Assembly (NCBI GenBank): GCA_047974765.1
Contig: JBKECP010000019.1
Location: 1 to 64,000 of the forward strand
Reading direction: 5' to 3'
Source of the DNA: JBKECP01 sp047974765
Lineage (GTDB): Bacteria > Pseudomonadota > Gammaproteobacteria > Pseudomonadales > Halieaceae
DNA length: 64,000 nt
Translations under genes and position numbers: made by a program
Notes under the pieces: model-generated
Databases searched by the model: none
Seen by the model: only the letters and a program-made list of their open reading frames with translations
What the model was told of the DNA's origin: nothing
Shown here: one piece after another, positions 7,849 to 16,646 of the stretch
Position numbering within the stretch: position 1 is the first letter of the stretch
How the letters are laid out: each line of letters begins with the position of its first letter

Positions 7849-8403
7849 TTATTCAGGTGCGGTAATGGCCAGATGCAATGCCTGTTGAGCGCCACCACTG
7901 AACTGAAGGGTATAAGCTGTGTCGGCTGACAGTGTGTATTCAACATACTTGCGCAAAGGCTGGCAGTTGCGATCACCGTGGAATTTCAACGACTGCACCA
8001 GATTGCCTTCAGGGTCGGCTATATCCACCCAGCTGCCATCGCTGATATTGATACGGTACTTGCCGCCTTTTGTCGTTGTGAAACGGACTGAGCCTGCTGC
8101 TGCGCCATCGGCCAGCGTAGTGCGACCGGGTTCAACGGAAAAATTTACTTCAGCCTGTGGTTGCAGTTGCAGCAGATAGTGCTCACCCGGCGTGAGCTGT
8201 GGAGGGGTTTTTCCGTCAGCGCTGGCATCGAGCAGACGAGCGGCTTTGGCCTGCATCAATTGCAGGTTCGCCAGGGCTGTTTGATCATAACTCTGACAAG
8301 CCTGTGTTTCCGGTGATGTCTGTGCCTGTGTGCCAACTGTTATGAGCAGTAGCAAACCGGCCAGTGGCAGTGCCTTGCGATGATTTTGAATAATCTTTGT
8401 CAT
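7849..8403 (-). CDS. Secreted protein of unknown function
   Basis: 184 residues from the ATG at 8403, which has GAGGAAATAACGGC in front; a longer in-frame start at 8484 lacks a ribosome-binding site. Residues 1-27 form a signal peptide (hydrophobic core LPLAGLLLLITV, then TQAQT). The mature part is a small beta-rich domain with two cysteines (ACQS and RNCQP) that may form a disulfide, and with GKYRINISDGSWVDIADPEG and a C-terminal YTLQFSGG stretch, suggesting a jelly-roll or pre-peptidase-like fold. I do not recognise the family. Its position upstream of the di-heme protein on the same strand suggests a shared periplasmic role, but repeat A1 separates them. Confidence 0.6.
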   Translation of the reverse strand: MTKIIQNHRKALPLAGLLLLITVGTQAQTSPETQACQSYDQTALANLQLMQAKAARLLDASADGKTPPQLTPGEHYLLQLQPQAEVNFSVEPGRTTLADGAAAGSVRFTTTKGGKYRINISDGSWVDIADPEGNLVQSLKFHGDRNCQPLRKYVEYTLSADTAYTLQFSGGAQQALHLAITAPE

Positions 8404-8620
8404 GCCGTTATTTCCTCGGGGGAGGTGGTGGTGCGGGGTTGTCGGTATATGCCTGCAAATTAGACGAAATATAATAAAATACATAGCGAATGATTAAAAC
8501 AAAAATACCTTTAAAGATGGTGGCACTTGTGAAATACAAGATTTGGTATTCACTCTCTGTTATGTAATATGCTTGTTGCAATAAGGGTTTTAGCCTGTTT
8601 CGGCTATCAGGCACCCCATG

Positions 8621-8626
8621 TATAAT
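8621..8626 (+). promoter_or_regulatory. Likely -10 box upstream of the coiled-coil protein gene
   Basis: TATAAT sits 34 bp before the chosen start at 8660. The -35 region about 17 bp upstream (around TTTCGG at 8598) is weak, so only the -10 is called. Confidence 0.4.
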
Positions 8627-8659
8627 GCCGCCTCCACTTTGGCACAGATTCTCCCTTTT

Positions 8660-9430
8660 ATGACGCAAGACGATCTGGATCATATCCCTTCGATAGTTCC
8701 CTCACGCGATGGTGACCAAGCCCTTGCTGCCGGCCGCCGCAACATCAAGTCAACTTCGGGCAAAGCTAACAATACGGGCAAAGGTGGCGGCAAGCGTGGT
8801 GCAGGCCCCCTGGCCAGCTTGCTTATTCTCATAGCACTGGCTGGTGCCGGTGCGGCGTGTGCCTGGGCCTGGCAGCTTCAGCAGATGCTGGCGCAGGCCG
8901 GTGTACAGGCAGAACGCTATGAAAAACGCATAGCCGACCTTGAGGCCCGCCTGTCAGATACTGATGAAGGCTTGAGTCAAAATACCGAGGCAATGGCGGT
9001 TAAAATCAAAGAGCTTTATTCCGAAGTGGATAAACTCTGGGCTTCTGCCTGGCGCAAGAACAAAGCAAAGCTGGAAGAACTGGAGAAAACCAGCAGCAGT
9101 CAGGGCAAAACACTTGCCGCTGCCGGCAAATCGCTGGCTACTGCTGAGAGCCAGCTCAAAAGTGCTGCTGCTGATCTGGCCAAACTCAAGGGAGTTGCAG
9201 GTGACCTGGAACGTTTGATGAAGAGCGCCAAAGCCAACGGTGCTGAAGTAGAGCGGGTTGCCGACAGTCTCAATAAGATCAATCTTGAGTTGGCCAGATT
9301 AAATAAGCGGGTGGAGGGCAATGAAGAATGGGTGGGTTCCATCAATGCCTTCCGCCGTCAGATCAATACTGATTTGTCATCGCTGCAAACACAGGTGCGC
9401 AATATGCAGGGTGCTGCCGGTACACCCTGA
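8660..9430 (+). CDS. Membrane-anchored coiled-coil protein, unknown function
   Basis: 256 residues from the ATG at 8660. An earlier in-frame ATG at 8618 overlaps the -10 box and is unlikely to be transcribed. The N-terminal 35 residues are polar and rich in Gly/Lys, followed by one membrane segment (about residues 36-58, LASLLILIALAGAGAACAWAW). The rest is charged, predominantly helical and heptad-like (EKRIADLEARLSDTDEG through the end), so it is a single-pass inner-membrane protein with a long periplasmic coiled coil, similar in design to HemX-like or ATPase-annotated proteins in pseudomonads. It precedes the fumarase gene by 125 bp on the same strand. Function cannot be assigned. Confidence 0.7.
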   Translation: MTQDDLDHIPSIVPSRDGDQALAAGRRNIKSTSGKANNTGKGGGKRGAGPLASLLILIALAGAGAACAWAWQLQQMLAQAGVQAERYEKRIADLEARLSDTDEGLSQNTEAMAVKIKELYSEVDKLWASAWRKNKAKLEELEKTSSSQGKTLAAAGKSLATAESQLKSAAADLAKLKGVAGDLERLMKSAKANGAEVERVADSLNKINLELARLNKRVEGNEEWVGSINAFRRQINTDLSSLQTQVRNMQGAAGTP

Positions 9431-9555
9431 TGGTTTTGTCACACAAGCTGTAAGTGGTCACGGCTGCGTTAGGCAGGCTATAACAAGCCGTGATTTGATA
9501 TTCATTCTGCTGCGGGGGCTTCGTTGAAGAGAGCCCTGTTACAAAAGGAATAACC

Positions 9556-11079
9556 ATGACCATCATTCGCCAGGACGATTTTATTGATAGCGTCGCCGAT
9601 GCCTTGCAATTCATCTCCTACTATCACCCGCTGGACTTTGTGAAGGCGGTGAATGAGGCCTACGAGCGCGAGCAGAACCCCGCAGCCAAAGATGCGATGG
9701 CACAGATTCTGATCAACTCACGCATGTGTGCCACCGGCCATCGGCCGATCTGCCAGGATACAGGCATTGTGACCGTATTCCTGAAAATCGGCATGAATGT
9801 GCAGTGGGATGCAAAAATGAGTGTGACTGATATGGTCAACGAGGGTGTGCGCCGTGCCTATACCCACCCCGACAACGTGCTGCGTGCCTCCATTCTGGCA
9901 GATCCGGCCGGAGCCCGTAAAAACACCAGGGACAATACACCGGCGGTCATCCATATGGAGGTCGTTGAGGGTGATACGGTGGACGTGCAGCTGGCAGCCA
10001 AAGGTGGCGGCTCTGAGAACAAGTCGAAGATGGCTATGCTCAATCCCTCCGACAGCATTGTCGACTGGGTACTCAAAACTGTACCCACCATGGGCGCTGG
10101 CTGGTGTCCGCCGGGTATGCTCGGTATTGGCATCGGAGGTACCGCAGAAAAGGCGGCAGTGATGGCCAAGGAATCCCTGATGGACCCGATCGACATCCAC
10201 GAACTGCGCGCGCGTGGGCCTTCCTGCCGGGCTGAAGAGCTGCGCCTGGAGCTGATGGAAAAGGTTAATAAGCTGGGCATCGGCGCTCAGGGTCTGGGTG
10301 GTTTGACCACCGTCCTGGATGTGAAAATCAAGGACTATCCGACCCACGCCGCCTCTCTGCCGGTGGCGATGATTCCCAACTGTGCTGCCACTCGTCACGC
10401 CCACTTTGTGCTGGATGGCTCTGGCCCGGCGCTGCAAACGCCGCCTGACCTGAACGAGTGGCCTGATATCACCTGGGAGGTGGGCGACTCTGTGCGCCGG
10501 GTTAATCTGGATACTGTCACGCCAGAGGAGGCCGCCCAGTGGCAGCCCGGCGATACTATCCTGTTGTCCGGCAGAATGCTGACTGGCCGCGATGCCGCCC
10601 ACAAAAAGATGAAGGAGCTGATCGAGTCCGGCCAGGGTCTGCCGCCGGAAGTGGATCTAAAGGGGCGCTTTATCTACTACGTGGGCCCGGTTGATCCGGT
10701 GCGTGAGGAAGTGGTTGGTCCGGCGGGGCCGACCACCTCCACCCGCATGGATAAATTTACCGATTTTGTGCTCGAACACACCGGTCTGCTGGGCATGATC
10801 GGCAAGGCCGAGCGCGGCCCCGCCGGCATCGAGGCGATCAGGAAGCACAAGGCGGTCTATCTGATGGCCGTTGGCGGTGCCGCCTATCTGGTGTCCAAGG
10901 CCATTACTTCAGCCAAAGTGGTTGCTTTCCCTGAGCTGGGTATGGAGGCGATCTACGAATTTGAGGTCAAAGATATGCCGGTCAGCGTGGCTGTGGATGC
11001 CAACGGCACTTCAGTGCATGAGATCGGGCCGAAAATCTGGCAACAAAAGATCGAGGAAGAAGCGATTGCGGTGATCTGA
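9556..11079 (+). CDS. fumA: Fumarate hydratase, class I (iron-sulfur)
   Basis: 507 residues, the normal size for single-chain class I fumarases. It interconverts fumarate and malate in the citric-acid cycle using a [4Fe-4S] cluster. The alpha-domain has RMCATGHRPICQDTG and KGGGSENKSKMAMLNP, and GWCPPGMLGIGIGGT carries another conserved cysteine; cluster cysteines are in CQDTG, GWCPPG and PNCAATRH. The beta-domain starts near residue 320, with LSGRMLTGRDAAHK and GPTTSTRMD. The ATG is preceded by AAAAGGAATAACC. The sbcB-type gene starts 4 bp after the stop. The enzyme is oxygen-sensitive in well-studied relatives. Gene symbol follows the class, not a subtype. Confidence 0.93.
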   Translation: MTIIRQDDFIDSVADALQFISYYHPLDFVKAVNEAYEREQNPAAKDAMAQILINSRMCATGHRPICQDTGIVTVFLKIGMNVQWDAKMSVTDMVNEGVRRAYTHPDNVLRASILADPAGARKNTRDNTPAVIHMEVVEGDTVDVQLAAKGGGSENKSKMAMLNPSDSIVDWVLKTVPTMGAGWCPPGMLGIGIGGTAEKAAVMAKESLMDPIDIHELRARGPSCRAEELRLELMEKVNKLGIGAQGLGGLTTVLDVKIKDYPTHAASLPVAMIPNCAATRHAHFVLDGSGPALQTPPDLNEWPDITWEVGDSVRRVNLDTVTPEEAAQWQPGDTILLSGRMLTGRDAAHKKMKELIESGQGLPPEVDLKGRFIYYVGPVDPVREEVVGPAGPTTSTRMDKFTDFVLEHTGLLGMIGKAERGPAGIEAIRKHKAVYLMAVGGAAYLVSKAITSAKVVAFPELGMEAIYEFEVKDMPVSVAVDANGTSVHEIGPKIWQQKIEEEAIAVI

Positions 11080-11083
11080 GCCT

Positions 11084-12538
11084 GTGTCGGCACCAACCTT
11101 TTACTGGCATGACTATGAAACCTTCGGGGTCGATCCCTCCCGGGACCGACCGGTGCAGTTTGCCGGTTTGCGCACCGACCTTGATTTAAATCCTGTCGGC
11201 GAGCCGCTGGTGATCTACGCCCGGCCCGCCAATGATTTTTTGCCTCAGCCCCAGGCCTGTCTGGTGACCGGCATCAGCCCCCAACAAGCGCTGGCCGAGG
11301 GTTTGCCCGAGTGCGAGTTTATGGCTCGCATCCACGCCGAGCTGGCCCGGCCTGGTACCTGTGGCGTTGGTTATAATTCACTGCGCTTTGATGACGAAGT
11401 TACCCGCTACAGCCTGTACCGCAATTTCTTCGATCCCTACGCCCGCGAATGGCAGAACGGCAATTCACGCTGGGACATCATCGACATGCTGCGCACGGCC
11501 TGGGCGCTGCGTCCGCAGGGTATCGAGTGGCCCCGGCGCGAGGACGGCCACGCCAGCTTCCGGCTGGAAGAGCTGACCGCCGCCAACGGCATTGCCCACG
11601 AGGCAGCCCATGATGCCCTGTCCGACGTGTACGCCACCATCGCCATGGCACGGCTGCTGCGCGAACGCCAGCCACGCCTGTTTAACTATCTGTTCGGTCA
11701 CCGCGACAAGCGTTCGGTCAGTGTGTTATTGGATGTGGCTGCGATGAAGCCGGTGTTGCATGTGTCCGGCATGTTCGGTGCCGAGCGCCATTTCACGTCA
11801 CTGGTGGTGCCGCTGGCAGTGCACCCATGCAATCGCAACGAAATCATCTGCTACGATCTGATGGTCGATCCGGCGCCGCTGGTGCAGATGAGTCCTGAGG
11901 ACATACAGACCCTGCTCTATACTCGCAGCGAAGAGCTGCCGGTTGGTGTCGAGCGTCCCGGCCTGAAAAGCATCCACCTCAACCGCTGTCCGGTGGTGGT
12001 GCCGGCGAAGATGGCCGATGCCGCCATTGCCACCCGTATTGGTCTCGATGGTGAGCGCTGTCGGCGCCATCTGGTGACGCTGCGTGAGATGCGCCAGCAG
12101 GGTGATGCACAGACCTGGCAGCAACGCTGGCAGGCTATCTACAGCGCGCGCGCCCTGAACGAAATTACCGACCCGGACCGCATGCTCTACAGCGGCGGCT
12201 TTTTCTCCGACGCTGACCGGCGGACGATGGACCGTATTCGTACCATGGCACCCGCCGAGCTGGCCGGGCAGAGTTTTGTGTTTGAGGACGACCGGCTGGC
12301 TGAAATGCTGTTTCGCTACCGTGCCCGCAACTACCCCGATACCCTCAATGAGCAGGAGTTCGGCCAGTGGGAGGATTTCCGTTACCAGCGCCTGACTGAT
12401 CCGGCCGCCGACGCAGGTCTCTGCCTGGAGACCTGGCAGCAGGAAATTGAAGCCCTGCTGGCGGCGGGTGATCTACCGGCAGACAAGGAACAGCTATTAC
12501 AGGACTTGCTGGCTTACGGGGACTTTCTGCTGGCCTGA
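11084..12538 (+). CDS. sbcB: Exodeoxyribonuclease I
   Basis: 484 residues, close to the E. coli enzyme. ExoI degrades single-stranded DNA 3' to 5' and acts in recombination and mismatch repair. The DEDDh exonuclease motifs are visible: HDYETFG (residues 9-15) with the catalytic Asp/Glu, GYNSLRFDDEVTR around residue 94, and EAAHDALSDVYATI around 180. The SH3-like and helical domains follow, ending with EALLAAGDLPADKEQLLQDL. The start is GTG at 11084, only 4 bp after the fumarase stop; no strong ribosome-binding site is seen, so coupling to fumarase translation is likely. Confidence 0.93.
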   Translation: MSAPTFYWHDYETFGVDPSRDRPVQFAGLRTDLDLNPVGEPLVIYARPANDFLPQPQACLVTGISPQQALAEGLPECEFMARIHAELARPGTCGVGYNSLRFDDEVTRYSLYRNFFDPYAREWQNGNSRWDIIDMLRTAWALRPQGIEWPRREDGHASFRLEELTAANGIAHEAAHDALSDVYATIAMARLLRERQPRLFNYLFGHRDKRSVSVLLDVAAMKPVLHVSGMFGAERHFTSLVVPLAVHPCNRNEIICYDLMVDPAPLVQMSPEDIQTLLYTRSEELPVGVERPGLKSIHLNRCPVVVPAKMADAAIATRIGLDGERCRRHLVTLREMRQQGDAQTWQQRWQAIYSARALNEITDPDRMLYSGGFFSDADRRTMDRIRTMAPAELAGQSFVFEDDRLAEMLFRYRARNYPDTLNEQEFGQWEDFRYQRLTDPAADAGLCLETWQQEIEALLAAGDLPADKEQLLQDLLAYGDFLLA

Positions 12539-12602
12539 ACAGAGCCGCAGGCAGGTTGGATGGGATGATCCTAAATCCACTACCCGTCTCACTCAATCAC
12601 AC

Positions 12603-12608
12603 TATAAT
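12603..12608 (+). promoter_or_regulatory. Possible -10 box of the pyrB gene
   Basis: TATAAT lies 36 bp upstream of the GTG start at 12644 in the 105-bp gap after sbcB. No clear -35 was found, so the assignment is tentative. Confidence 0.35.
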
Positions 12609-12643
12609 AGCCTTCCCTTGGTCTGTGTTATCTGGAGTTTTGT

Positions 12644-13657
12644 GTGCAGTTTGCCGGCAGCCATATTCTCTCTGTGAGTCAATTTGAGCGTTGCGATGTT
12701 GAGCGTATTTTCGATGTGGCCGACCGAATGGAGCCCTACGCCCACCGGCGGCGGGTAACCAAGGTGCTCGACGGTGCCATTCTTGGTTCCATGTTCTTTG
12801 AACCCAGTACCCGCACCCGTGTCAGTTTTGGCAGTGCCTTTAATTTACTGGGGGGAGAGGTGCGTGAAACCACTGGTTTTGAAAATTCGGCCATTGCCAA
12901 GGGTGAGTCGCTCTACGACACTGCCCGCGTATTGAGCGGCTATTCGGATGTGATCGCTATGCGCCATCCGGCGGAAGGCTCGGTGGCGGAATTTGCCGCC
13001 GCCAGTCGGGTGCCGGTGATCAACGGTGGTGACGGTGCCAATGAACACCCCAGCCAGGCACTGCTGGATCTTTATACTATCCGCAAGGAGCTGGCGGGCA
13101 GGGGGCGTGGCATTGATGGTTTGCGCATTGCCATGGTGGGTGATCTGCGCTATGGCCGAACAGTACACTCCCTGTGCAAATTGCTGGCGTTGTTTAATAA
13201 AGTACAAGTGGTACTGGTATCACCCCAAGAGCTGCAAATGCCCGCTGATGTGGTTGAAATCCTGCGGCAGGCAGGACATGAGGTGTTGGTGTCGGAGATA
13301 TTGGAGGCCAGTATCTCGCGGGTTGATATTGTCTACTCCACCCGCATTCAGGAAGAGCGCTTCAGCTCCCAGCAGGAGGCCGATCTCTATCGGGGTCGCT
13401 TTCGCCTGAATCAGGCAGTTTATACCCAGAACTGCGAACCCAATACGGTGATTATGCATCCGCTGCCCAGAGATTCACGCGCAACAGCCCGCGAACTGGA
13501 TGATGATCTTAATGATAATCCGAACCTGGCCATTTTCCGCCAGACCGACAACGGTGTACTGGTGCGGATGGCCTTGTTTGCATTGGCGCTGGATGTGGTT
13601 GAGCAGGTGGACAGGCACGCAAGAGAGGTTAACTGGTACACAGCGGGGCGTTTTTAA
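12644..13657 (+). CDS. pyrB: Aspartate carbamoyltransferase catalytic chain
   Basis: 337 residues. The enzyme joins carbamoyl phosphate to aspartate, the first committed step of pyrimidine synthesis. The carbamoyl-phosphate site FFEPSTRTRVSFGSA is near residues 46-60, HPSQALLDLYTI near 134, and VGDLRYGRTVHS and MHPLPR come later; the last two indicate aspartate rather than ornithine specificity. The GTG start is preceded by GGAG at 12634-12637. No pyrI regulatory chain gene follows; instead nudF overlaps the stop by one base (TAATG). The chain is somewhat longer than E. coli PyrB, with a C-terminal extension. Confidence 0.9.
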   Translation: MQFAGSHILSVSQFERCDVERIFDVADRMEPYAHRRRVTKVLDGAILGSMFFEPSTRTRVSFGSAFNLLGGEVRETTGFENSAIAKGESLYDTARVLSGYSDVIAMRHPAEGSVAEFAAASRVPVINGGDGANEHPSQALLDLYTIRKELAGRGRGIDGLRIAMVGDLRYGRTVHSLCKLLALFNKVQVVLVSPQELQMPADVVEILRQAGHEVLVSEILEASISRVDIVYSTRIQEERFSSQQEADLYRGRFRLNQAVYTQNCEPNTVIMHPLPRDSRATARELDDDLNDNPNLAIFRQTDNGVLVRMALFALALDVVEQVDRHAREVNWYTAGRF

Positions 13658-14274
13658 TGACATTTGCATTGCGTTTTGGGGCTGATGCCGTTCGGGTGCT
13701 TGCACAAGAACAGGTTTTCAAGGGATATTTCTCCATTCGTGAGCTGACTTTACAACACCGTCGGTTTGAAGGTGGCTGGAGTGAGCCGCTGGTACGGGAG
13801 GTCTTTGATCGCGGTGACGTGGTTGGTGTGTTGCCCTATGATCCGGTCACTGATTCACTGGTATTGATCGAGCAGTTTCGTCCCGGCGCCATGCGTGGCC
13901 AGGACAGTCCCTGGATGCTGGAACTGGTGGCCGGGGTGGTTGAACCTGGTGAGAGTGATATGGAGGTAGTACACCGGGAAGCCAGGGAAGAGGCTGATTG
14001 TGAGCTGGATGAACTATTGCCAATTGCCCGTTTTTTTACCACCCCCGGTGCCTGCTCAGAGCGGGTGCAACTGTTTTGCGGGCGGGTCACGCAGGCTGAT
14101 ATTGGTGGTGTGCACGGGCTGGCTGATGAAGGAGAGGATATTCTGGTGCATGCCATCGCCCGAACCGAAGCACTACAGTTGCTGCGCGAGGATCGTATTT
14201 CCAATGGACTGACACTGGTTGCATTGCAGTGGCTTGCGTTGCAGGGGGAAAGCCTGCGCCAGCGCTGGCGTTGA
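13657..14274 (+). CDS. nudF: ADP-ribose pyrophosphatase (Nudix hydrolase)
   Basis: 205 residues, typical for NudF. It hydrolyses ADP-ribose to AMP and ribose 5-phosphate. The Nudix box is intact: GVVEPGESDMEVVHREAREE followed by ADCEL matches G-x5-E-x7-REUxEE. Upstream, LIEQFRPGAM and WMLELVAG are characteristic of the ADP-ribose subgroup, as is the downstream FFTTPGACSERV. The ATG overlaps the last base of pyrB. A murJ gene begins 7 bp after the stop. Confidence 0.9.
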   Translation: MTFALRFGADAVRVLAQEQVFKGYFSIRELTLQHRRFEGGWSEPLVREVFDRGDVVGVLPYDPVTDSLVLIEQFRPGAMRGQDSPWMLELVAGVVEPGESDMEVVHREAREEADCELDELLPIARFFTTPGACSERVQLFCGRVTQADIGGVHGLADEGEDILVHAIARTEALQLLREDRISNGLTLVALQWLALQGESLRQRWR

Positions 14275-14281
14275 ATACCCT

Positions 14282-15946
14282 GTGAGTCAGCAGCTAAATA
14301 AAAGCGGTGAACGCAAGGAGCTACAGAACCGTTTGAAAGACAATATTCCCCCAAAAAAACGTCGTCCTGAAAAAAATACCGGCCTGTTACGTTCAAGTGC
14401 AATTGTAGGCAGTATGACCCTGTTGTCGCGGGTGCTCGGGCTGGTACGCGATATTGTAATTGCGACTACTGTTGGTGCCAGTGCTCTGGCTGATGCCTTT
14501 TTTGTGGCTTTTAAAATCCCCAACTTTCTGCGCCGCCTGTTTGCCGAGGGGGCTTTTGCCCAGGCTTTTGTGCCGGTGCTGGCCGAGGTCAGAGAGCAAG
14601 GTGGAGAGCAGGGCACTCAGGCCGCGGTGCGGGCATTGATTGACCGCGTGGCCGGTGTACTTGGAGGTACGCTGATTTTTATCACTGTGCTGGCCATTAT
14701 CGGCGCACCGGCGGTGGCGGCTTTGTTTGCGCCTGGCTTTTTGGATGATGTGCTGAAATTTCAGGCCGCCACTGAGATGGTGCGTATTACTTTCCCCTAT
14801 CTCTTTCTGATTTCCATGACTGGCTTCTGTGGCGCCATTCTGAACAGCTATGGTCGCTTTGCCGCGCCCGCTTTTGCGCCGGTTTTTCTCAATCTGTCAC
14901 TGATTGCAGCAGCACTGGTAGCGGCGCCTTACTTTGCTGAGCCGGTTTATGCGCTGGCCTGGGGAGTGTTACTGGCCGGTGTTATCCAGCTGCTGTTTAT
15001 GCTCACGGCCCTGTACCGTATTGAGCTGTTGCCCAGGCCGTTGTGGGATACGGGGGATCCGGGCGTTCGTCGTATTCTCAAGTTAATGGTACCGGCTTTG
15101 TTTGGTGTTTCAGTCAGCCAGATCAATCTGCTGCTGGATACAGTGCTGGCTTCTTTTTTACCAACGGGCAGTGTGTCCTGGTTGTACTACTCGGACCGGC
15201 TGATCGAGCTGCCTCTGGGGGTGTTTGGTATCGCTATTGCCACCGTTATTTTACCAACGTTGTCCGCTCACCGGGCCGCAGCCCGGGGTAAAGAGTTCAC
15301 CCTTACCATCGACTGGGCCATTCGCATGGTGCTGCTGGTGGCTGTGCCAGCTGCGATGGCGCTGCTGTTGCTGGCACAGCCGATTCTTGTCACTCTGTTT
15401 GAATACGGTGCTCTCGACACCCGCGATGTGCGTATGGCCAGCTTCAGTTTGCAGGCCTACACTCTGGGTCTGGTCGCCTTTATGTTAGTGAAGGTGCTGG
15501 CGCCGGGCTATTACGCCCGTCAGGACATGGTTACACCTGTAAAAATTGGTATTCGGGCAATGGTTGCCAACATGTTTCTCAATCTGTTGTTTGTTATTCC
15601 GCTGTATCTCTACTTTGATCTGGGGCATGTCGGTCTGGCGCTGGCAACAGCGTGTTCGGCATGGTTCAACGCAGGGCTGCTGCTGCGCGGTTTATTGCGC
15701 GAAGGTGTTTATCGTGTTCAGGAGGGTTGGCGACGCTACCTGCTGCGGCTGTTGTTGTCCACAGCAGCGATGTGTGTGGTTGCCGTCTGGCTGACACCGG
15801 CAGTAGCTGAGCTGCGGCAGATGCATGCACTGGATCGCGCCCTACAAATGGCTTTGATCTGTACAGGTGGCGGTTTGACGTATCTGTTGGTCCAGTTTGC
15901 ACTGGGAGCACGAATGAGGGATTTAAGAGCGCCAGGCAGTGCCTGA
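14282..15946 (+). CDS. murJ: Lipid II flippase MurJ
   Basis: 554 residues from GTG 14282, the first start after nudF ends. MurJ flips the peptidoglycan precursor lipid II across the inner membrane. An N-terminal basic tail (to about residue 40) precedes a polytopic domain with around 14 membrane helices. Family motifs include SRVLGLVRDIVIA, ADAFFVAFKIPNFLRRLFAEGAF, FPYLFLISMTG, and LPLGVFGIAIATVILPTLS. No strong ribosome-binding site lies before the GTG. murJ normally sits just before ribF in this group of bacteria; here about 1.6 kb separates them. Confidence 0.92.
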   Translation: MSQQLNKSGERKELQNRLKDNIPPKKRRPEKNTGLLRSSAIVGSMTLLSRVLGLVRDIVIATTVGASALADAFFVAFKIPNFLRRLFAEGAFAQAFVPVLAEVREQGGEQGTQAAVRALIDRVAGVLGGTLIFITVLAIIGAPAVAALFAPGFLDDVLKFQAATEMVRITFPYLFLISMTGFCGAILNSYGRFAAPAFAPVFLNLSLIAAALVAAPYFAEPVYALAWGVLLAGVIQLLFMLTALYRIELLPRPLWDTGDPGVRRILKLMVPALFGVSVSQINLLLDTVLASFLPTGSVSWLYYSDRLIELPLGVFGIAIATVILPTLSAHRAAARGKEFTLTIDWAIRMVLLVAVPAAMALLLLAQPILVTLFEYGALDTRDVRMASFSLQAYTLGLVAFMLVKVLAPGYYARQDMVTPVKIGIRAMVANMFLNLLFVIPLYLYFDLGHVGLALATACSAWFNAGLLLRGLLREGVYRVQEGWRRYLLRLLLSTAAMCVVAVWLTPAVAELRQMHALDRALQMALICTGGGLTYLLVQFALGARMRDLRAPGSA

Positions 15947-15951
15947 ATGTT

Positions 15952-15992
15952 GAAGGCCCGTCCGGTTGTTGCCAGTGCTGATAACAGGATAA
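15952..15992 (+). repeat. Imperfect direct repeat bordering the murJ-ribF insertion, left copy
   Basis: The sequence after murJ (GAAGGCCCGTCC, then TTGCCAGTGCTGATAACAGG and ATAAA) resembles that before ribF at 17537-17579 (GAAGGTCAGCCC, then TTGCCAGTGCTTACAATAGG and ATAAG). About 28 of 42 positions agree by eye. The pair encloses the two extra genes. Confidence 0.45.
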
Positions 15993-16010
15993 AACAAACA
16001 GGCAGATCTG

Positions 16011-16485
16011 ATGTTTGTCATTCGTTTCTATCTTCTGTCATCCTGGTTGGGTTGGTGGCTACTATTGTTTTTCTTCGTTCGGTATGGCTATTCAATATTG
16101 CTTCTGCCAACTGGATAGCCTATCGGGAGTTTTCGTCCAGACCCTGCTGGTTTGTGTTGGAGGATCGTCCAGTTAATCTGTCCAACCTGATTGCCGGGCC
16201 GCGCGGAAAATTTATATCCCAAACCTGTTGCGGCAGCTTAACCGGCACTATATGGGCTTTGGGGTTGATGATATGAATGTTTCTGCACCACATTTTGCCA
16301 TTGCTGCACTGGATAGCGAGGGGCGTCCGGCTTTATGGGGTTGGAGCTACAGGCAGTGGGATTTCTGGCCTGTCAGCAGGATTGCATTCAGCCGTAATGG
16401 TTACCTGGCTGATTTTATCAGCGAAGAAGGCATCCGCAATGCCTGCCCGGATCTCGCACAACCCATTAACAGGAAGGACCAGTAA
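16011..16485 (+). pseudogene. Small membrane protein gene, apparently broken by two frameshifts
   Basis: Protein-like sequence continues through three frames in turn. ATG 16011 opens MFVIRFYLLSSWLGWWLLL, a good membrane segment, but stops at 16118. The next frame carries AYREFSSRPCWFVLEDRP and VNLSNLIAGPRGKF. The third frame carries IPNLLRQLNRHYMGFGVDD, FAIAALDSEGRPALWGWSYR and QWDFWPVSR, ending at 16485. Joined, they would make a single-pass protein of about 155 residues with a soluble C-terminal domain. I do not recognise the family. The arrangement suggests two indels, either a decayed gene or assembly errors. Confidence 0.4.
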
Positions 16486-16646
16486 AATACGGGCTGATTC
16501 TGGTTTTTGTGGATTGTCAGGCAGGGCGCCGCTGACTGAAAGCCAGAGTTTGGCAAGCACCAAACAAGCACCAAAAGTGTTGGACTTGTGCGAGAAGGAT
16601 GCTTAGTCTCCCTGTCTCGTAAAACAACTATGTATTGGAATAGTCT

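Noticed and set aside
8640..8660. TGGCAC resembling a sigma-54 -24 element before the coiled-coil gene
   Set aside because: The matching -12 GC element at the required spacing is absent (CTCCCT instead).
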